The translations under genes and the position numbers were made by a program. This document shows positions 58,402-64,000 of a stretch of DNA of 64,000 bases, piece by piece. Position 1 is the stretch's first letter. Each line of letters starts with the position of its first letter. The notes under the pieces are model-generated. The model did no database searches, was not told where the DNA came from, and worked only from the letters and a program-made list of their open reading frames with translations. The stretch lies in NCBI RefSeq assembly GCF_932294415.1, contig NC_065538.1:46910843-46974842 (forward strand), given 5' to 3'. The stretch is from Quercus robur. Lineage: Eukaryota; Streptophyta; Magnoliopsida; Fagales; Fagaceae.

Positions 58402-59445
58402 CTACAAAGAGCTCTTAGGAGCATCACTAGTCAGGCATGAGGAGCCATGAGTGTGTTGAGAAAACATGTAGCCAAGTGATTGGCCCAATGCTGCCCAAGC
58501 ACCCTCATTCCTCATGCTATCATCAGCAACACGTAATGCTCCTAACAAACCACCCCCACCAGAAGAAGCCAACGTCCTCGTCGGTAGGGTGTCTTCAAAT
58601 GCCTTCACTTCCTTTTCAAACTGCCATAAAGTTGATGCCTTCTCCCAACTTACTTTTGTTTCAGCTGCTCTTTTCCACTTCACTAAGTAATAAGTTATCA
58701 TGTTTCCACCCTTTCGATAACCTGTTACCTTCTTGTTAAGAATTCTGTCCACTTCTCAATCAAATTGTACCATAATAGTAGGTGGGGCACGCCTTGCCTC
58801 ATTTCTTGTAGGATCTTGCTCATCCCCATGATAAGGCTTTAGACAGCTCACATGAACTGTGGGGTGAATTTGCAACCTTTCAGGCAGTTTCAACTTGTAA
58901 GCAATAGCACCAACTCTCTTCACAACTTCAAAATGACCATCATACTTTGGAATTAACCCTCTGTGCACACTCTCACTTCTAAACTTTCTCCAAATCTGTG
59001 GAGTTAGCTTCAACAGCACTTTGTCCCCAACTTGGAACTCAAGAGGCCTCCTCCCTTTATCAGCATACTTTTTCATTCTTCGCTGTGCTTTCAACAAATT
59101 GTCTTGTGCTTCTTGCTGTAAGTTCTTGTTTAGCAATAGCAAATCTGTATGCTACAAGACACCTGCCCCCTGAACGTTGCTTTGCAATCTCATGAGGTGT
59201 TAGGGGCTGCTACCCCATTGCCACCTCGAATGGACTCATTCCCGTTGAAGAAGACTTGTGCATATTGTAAGTAAACTGTGCTAAATCCAACAAGTCCAAC
59301 CAGTTTTTCTGACTTGTAGTCACATAGTGCCTCAAGTAATATTCCAACACAGCATTGATCCTCTCGGTCTGACCATCTATTTGTGGGTGATTAGCAGTAG
59401 AAAACTTCAACTTTGAACCCAGCAACCCAAACAAAACTGTCCAAA
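58402..59445 (-). pseudogene. chromovirus integrase end and chromodomain, truncated
   Basis: Read on the minus strand. 59434-59210 holds the integrase core end, with the catalytic Glu in HPQIDGQTERIN and NWLDLLDLAQFTYN. 59142-58756 holds the GPY/F-type module (FQVGDKVLLKL, HPTVHVSCLKPYHG). After an in-frame TGA (58755-58757) comes the chromodomain (VDRILNKKVTGYRK, YYLVKWKRAAETKVSWE). A frameshift separates the first two pieces. The chromodomain is thought to steer integration to marked chromatin. The upstream part is cut off at 59445 by the CACTA end. Confidence 0.87.
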
Positions 59446-59459
59446 CACTACAAGAAAAC

Positions 59460-59848
59460 TGAGCAATTGCGGCGGGCCTATTGCGGCGGGTGAAAAAACC
59501 GCCGCTATAAGTTGCCTATTGCGGCGCTTTTTTGGCCCGCCGCTGTACATGAGATCTATTGCGGCGTTCCATATGCCCGCCGCAATAGCTCTAGTATTTT
59601 GCGGCGTGCTACAGCGGCGGGCTTATGACCTGCCGCAATAAACCTGTTTTAGCGGCGCTCAGCTTAGATATAGCGGCGGGTCGATGAACCGCCGCAATAG
59701 CTCAAGTATTTTGCGGCAGACTACAGCGGCGGGCGAATGACCCGCCGCAATAGACCTGTTTTAGCGGCATTAACCTTAGATATAGCGGCGGGTCATTGAC
59801 CCGCCGCAATATGTACTCCTTTTTGCGGCGGGTTGGACCGCCGCAATA
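59460..59848. repeat. CACTA subterminal repeats
   Basis: About ten copies of TATTGCGGCGGG or its complement CCCGCCGCAATA, arranged in facing pairs about 40-60 bp apart. In CACTA elements, motifs of this kind bind the element's own DNA-binding protein. The GC content contrasts strongly with the rest of the window. Confidence 0.9.
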
Positions 59849-59890
59849 GACATTTAAATTTCCCTCTATTTTTTCGTCTTCTCATTTAAA

Positions 59891-62800
59891 GATCAAATAG
59901 TAAATTACACCCGATTGGCATGAAAATTGGCATGCATGTTAAGAACATATAGAAAATGTGATCCAACGGTTGGATTTTCAAAATTTGAATTCAACAATAA
60001 GTTATTGGTTGGTGTAGCATTTTTTAGAGTTACATCAAGTGTAACTAGAACCCAACGATATATTTCTTAATTCGATGTGAATTTTGACAAATGTACCGTT
60101 AGATTACATTATCTTCATACATTTTTCATGCATACAAAATTTCAAGGTGATCAAAGATTAATAGTCATGTCATCGATCAATTGTTTAAATTCAAGTTTTT
60201 GTAATTTAAAATAACGCATAAAAGATTAGTTTAAAGATCAAATGGTAAATTACACCCGATTGGCATGAAAATTGGCATGCATGTTAAAAATAAATAGAAA
60301 ATATGATCCAACGGTTGGATTTTCAAAATATGAATTCAACAATAAGTTATTGGTTGGTGTAACATTTTTTAGAGTTACATCAAGTGTAACTTGAACCCAA
60401 CGCTATATTTCTTAATTCGATGTGAATTTTGACAAATCTACCGTTAGATTACATTATCTTCATATATTTTTCAAGAATACAAAATTTCAAGGTGATCAAA
60501 AATTAATAGTCATGTCAACAATCAATTGTTTAAATTCAAGTTTTTGTAATTTAAAATAACGCATAAAAGATGAGTTTAAAGATCAAATGGTAAATTACAC
60601 CCGATTGACATGAAAATTGGCATGCATGTTAAGAACATATAGAAAATGAGATCCAACGGTTGGATTTTCAAAATTTGAATTCAACAATAAGTTATTGGTT
60701 GGTATAACATTTTTTAGAGTTACATCAAGGGTAACTTGAACCTAACACTATATTTCTTAATTTGATGTGAATTTTGACAAATCTACCGTTAGATTACATT
60801 ATCTTCATATATTTTTTACGCATGCAAAATTTCAAGGTGATCAAAGATTAATAGTTATGTCATCAATTAATTGTTTAAATTCAAGTTTTTGTAATTTAAA
60901 ATAACGCATAAAAGATGAGTTTAAAGATCAAACGGTAAATTGCACCCGATTGGCATGAAAATTGGCATGCATATTAAGAACAAATAAAAAATGTGATCTA
61001 ACGGTTAGATTTTCAAAATGTGAATTCAAAAATAAGTTATTGGTTGGTGTAACATTTTTTAGTGTTACATCAAATGTAACAAAAACCCAACCTTATATTT
61101 CTTAATTTGATGTAAATTTTGACAAATCTACCGTTAGATTACATTATCTTCATAGATTTTTCATGCTTAAAAAATTTCAAGGCGATCAAAGATTAATAGC
61201 CATGTCATCAATCAATTGTTTAAATTCAAGTTTACGTAGTTTAAAATAACGCATAAAAGATGAGATTAAAAATCAAAGGGTAAATTACATCCGATTGGTA
61301 AGAAAATTGGCATGCATGTTAAAAACATATAGAAAATGTGATCAATCGGTTGAATTTTCAAAATATGAATTCAACAATAAGTTATTGATTCGTGTGACAT
61401 TTTTTAGAATTACATCAAGTGTAACTTGAACCCAACCCTATATTTCTTAATTCGATGTGAATTTTGACAAATCAACCGTTAGATTACATTATCTTCATAT
61501 ATTTTTCATACTTACAAAATTTCAAGGTGATCAGAGATTTGTAGCCATGTCATCAATCAATTGTTTAAATTCAAGTTTACGTAGTTTAAAATAACGCATA
61601 AAAGATGAGATTAAAAATCAAAGGGTAAATTACATCCGATTGGCAAGAAAATTGGCATGCATGTTAAAAACATATAGAAAATGTGATCAATCGGTTGAAT
61701 TTTCAAAATATGAATTCAACAATAAGTTATTGATTCATGTGACATTTTTTAGAATTATATCAAGTGTAACTTGAACCCAACCCTATATTTCTTAATTCGA
61801 TGTGAATTTTGACAAATCTACCGTTAGATTACATTATCTTCATATATTTTTCATACTTACAAAATTTCAAGGTGATCAGAGATTTGTAGCCATGTTATCA
61901 ATTAATTGTTTAAATTCAAGTTTTTGTATTTTAAAATAACGCATAAAAGATGAGTTTAAAGATCAAATGGTAAATTACACCCGATTAACATGAAAATTGG
62001 CATGCATGTTAAGAGCAAATAGAAAATGTGATCCAACGGTTGGATTTTTAAAATATGAATTCAACAATATGTTATTGGTTCGTGTGACATTTTTTAGAGT
62101 TACATCAAGCGTAACTTGAACCCAACCTTATATTTCTTAATTTGATGTGAATTTTGACAAATCTACCGTTAGATTACATTATCTTCATATATTTTTCATG
62201 CTTACAAAATTTCAATGTGATCAGAGATTTATAACTATGTCATCAATAAATTGTTTAAATTCAAGTTTTTGTAGTTTAAAATAACGCATAAAAGATGAGT
62301 TTAAAGATCAATTGGTAAATTATACTCGATTGACATGAAAAGTGGCATGCATGTTAAGTGAAAATAGAAAATGTGATCCAACGGTTGGATTTTCAAAATA
62401 TGAATTCAACAATAAGTTATTGGTTCGTGTGACATTTTTTAGAGTTACATCAAGTGTAACTTGAACCTAACTTTATATTTCTTAATTTAATGTGAATTTT
62501 AACAAATCTACTGTTAGATTACATTGTCTTCATATATTTTTCATACTTAAAAAATTTTAAGGTGATCAAAGATTAATAGTCATGTCATCAATCAATTGTT
62601 TAAATTCAAGTTTTCGTAGTTTAAAATAACGCATAAAAGATGAGTTTAAAGATGAAAGGGTAAATTACATCCGATTGGCAAGAAAATTGGCATGCATGTT
62701 AAAAACATATAGAAAATGTGATCCAACGGTTGGATTTTCAAAATACGAATTCAATAATAAGTTATTGGTTCCTGTGACATTTTTTAGAATTACATCAAGT

Positions 62801-63550
62801 GTAACTTGAACCCAACCCTATATTTCTTAATTCGATGTGAATTTTGACAAATCTACCGTTAGATTACATTATCTTCATATATTTTTCATGCTTACAAAAT
62901 TTCAAGGTGATCAGAGATTTGTAGCCATGTTATCAATCACTTGTTTTAATTCAAGTTTTTGTATTTTAAAATAACGCATAAAAGATGAGTTTAATGATCA
63001 AACGGTAAATTACACCCGATTAACATGAAAATTGGCATGCATGTTAAGAGCAAATACAAAATGTGATCCAACGGTTGGATTTTCAAAATATGAATTCAAC
63101 AATATGTTATTGGTTTGTGTGACATTTTTTTGAGTTACATCAAGCGTAACTTGAACCCAACCTTATATTTCTTAATTTGATGTGAATTTTGACAAATCTA
63201 CCGTTAGATTATATTGTCTTCATATATTTTTCAAGCATAAAAAATTTAAAGGTGATCAATGATTAATAGTCATGTCATCAATTAATTGTTTAAATTCAAG
63301 TTTTTGGAATTTAAAATAACGTATAAAAGATGAGTTTAAAGATCAAATGGTAAATTACACCCGATTAGCATGAAAATTGGAATGTGTGTTAAGAACATAT
63401 AGAAAATATGATCCAACGGTTGGATTTTCAAAATATAAATTGAACAATAAGTTATTGGTTGGTGTCAAATTTTTTAGAGTTATATCTAGTGTAACTTGAA
63501 TCTAACCCTATATTTCTTAATTCGATGTGAATTTTGACAAATCTACTATT
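59891..63550. repeat. 345-bp tandem repeat array, ten full units plus a partial one
   Basis: The phrase 'gatcaaa.ggtaaattac' starts units at 59891, 60236, 60581, 60926, 61271, 61616, 61961, 62306, 62651, 62996 and 63341, so every full unit is 345 bp with no net indel. Fixed landmarks are 'ccaacggttggattttcaaa', 'accgttagattacatt' and 'aaaataacgcataaaagatg'. The last unit decays after about 63540. No unit has an open frame in either direction. Units 61616 and 62651, and 61961 and 62996, share private variants. Confidence 0.96.
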
Positions 63551-63754
63551 AGATTTTTAGAGTTACATCAATTGTCTTCATATATTTTTCATGCTTACAA
63601 GAATGAGCCTTTCATTATACTCTTCAAATCCAACGGTTAGATTTCAAATCTAAGAATGACACGTGATAGACATGTGTTGTGTATTTATATGGCTATATAT
63701 ATTCTCTCAATCTGACCATCCAATTAGTCATGTTATTTTTTTTAAAGTAAACGT

Positions 63755-63797
<43 letters not shown>

Positions 63798-64000
63798 TGG
63801 GAAAATTAAACATAGTTAGTCACATATTAAAATTCTTATATAAATTTAATATATAATAGCTATGATCATTTTTTAAAAAATTTTAATAAGATAGAATGTG
63901 TGATAATTTTTGTTGTGTGGTATTTTTTTTTTTTTTTGAGAAAGTTGTGTGGTGATTTTTATTGAGTATATGTGATTGTTTTTTATTTTTAAATTTTATT
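63551..64000. other. AT-rich end of the window
   Basis: No gene seen. The array fades near 63600 into 'ccaacggttagatttcaaat' text, followed by a 38-base T run at 63757-63794 and other T runs. It may still be inside the CACTA element. Confidence 0.5.

Larger units (their letters stand above)
59446..64000 (+). mobile_element. CACTA (En/Spm) transposon, left end; continues beyond the window
   Basis: CACTACAAGAAAACTGAGCA at 59446 is the classical CACTA terminal repeat, preceded by AAA, a possible half of the 3-bp TSD. It is followed by about 380 bp of subterminal repeats and then by the 345-bp array. No transposase is seen before the window ends. That the array belongs to this element is inference, since the right end is not visible. 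Confidence 0.8.

Noticed and set aside
57898..58739. Plus-strand frames rich in Pro, His and Cys
   Set aside because: They lie on the wrong strand of the chromovirus LTR and chromodomain and have no consistent domain.
59446..59848. A CRISPR-like array of short GC-rich repeats
   Set aside because: Spacing is irregular, the motifs alternate in orientation, and they follow a CACTA terminus in a plant genome; they are subterminal repeats.
59891..63550. A repetitive protein gene, since 345 is a multiple of three
   Set aside because: Stop codons occur in all frames on both strands of each unit.

Overview
The window is nuclear DNA of a flowering plant, most likely a woody eudicot; I cannot name the species. 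It is AT-rich, has GT-AG introns and plant TATA boxes, and is dominated by nested plant transposable elements and an integrated plant pararetrovirus. Only one clearly recognisable host gene is present, a DUF6817-type gene at 54444-56000, and it is interrupted by a small transposon. Every transposon or viral coding region I could examine is broken.

Layout. 1-5150: remains of a multi-exon host gene that I cannot identify, with a 173-bp exon-intron tandem duplication and a stray relative of the 345-bp satellite at the far end of the window. 6590-7331: a degenerate minus-strand coding remnant. 9697-9892: a small hAT-like MITE with an 8-bp target site duplication (TSD). 10363-14780: a solo LTR (TSD AGTAC) split by a 3.69-kb hAT transposon (TSD GTTCTGAG) that carries a dead BED/DUF659/dimerisation transposase. 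16686-20549: a Mutator-like foldback element whose left half was tandemly duplicated together with its flank. 20797-34618: a rearranged endogenous caulimovirid cluster with blocks on both strands, three copies of the promoter region and an inverted junction at the tRNA primer site; a complete 648-bp TRIM retrotransposon sits inside it on the minus strand.

36214-51197: two Helitrons arranged head to tail on the minus strand. The larger one carries a captured fragment resembling RBM42 and was split by a 9.73-kb Ty3/gypsy element of Tat type (38148-47880, TSD GTATC). That element has gag, protease, RT, RNase H, integrase, and an antisense spliced extra gene before its 3' LTR. 52836-53674: a second foldback element with a 10-bp TSD. 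53727-53994: a 50-bp minisatellite and a 24-base G run. 54302-56000: the DUF6817-type gene with its TATA box. 57448-59445: the 3' end of a chromovirus on the minus strand, cut off by a CACTA transposon end at 59446. The CACTA subterminal repeats are followed by more than ten copies of a strictly 345-bp tandem repeat.

No operon-like or enzymatic system joins these genes; the biology is the layering of insertions. The points most worth following are the two types of caulimovirid segment that share one promoter region (compatible with the bipartite organisation reported for florendoviruses), the head-to-head viral junction at the primer site, the 345-bp array apparently carried by a CACTA element, and the Helitron gene-fragment capture.
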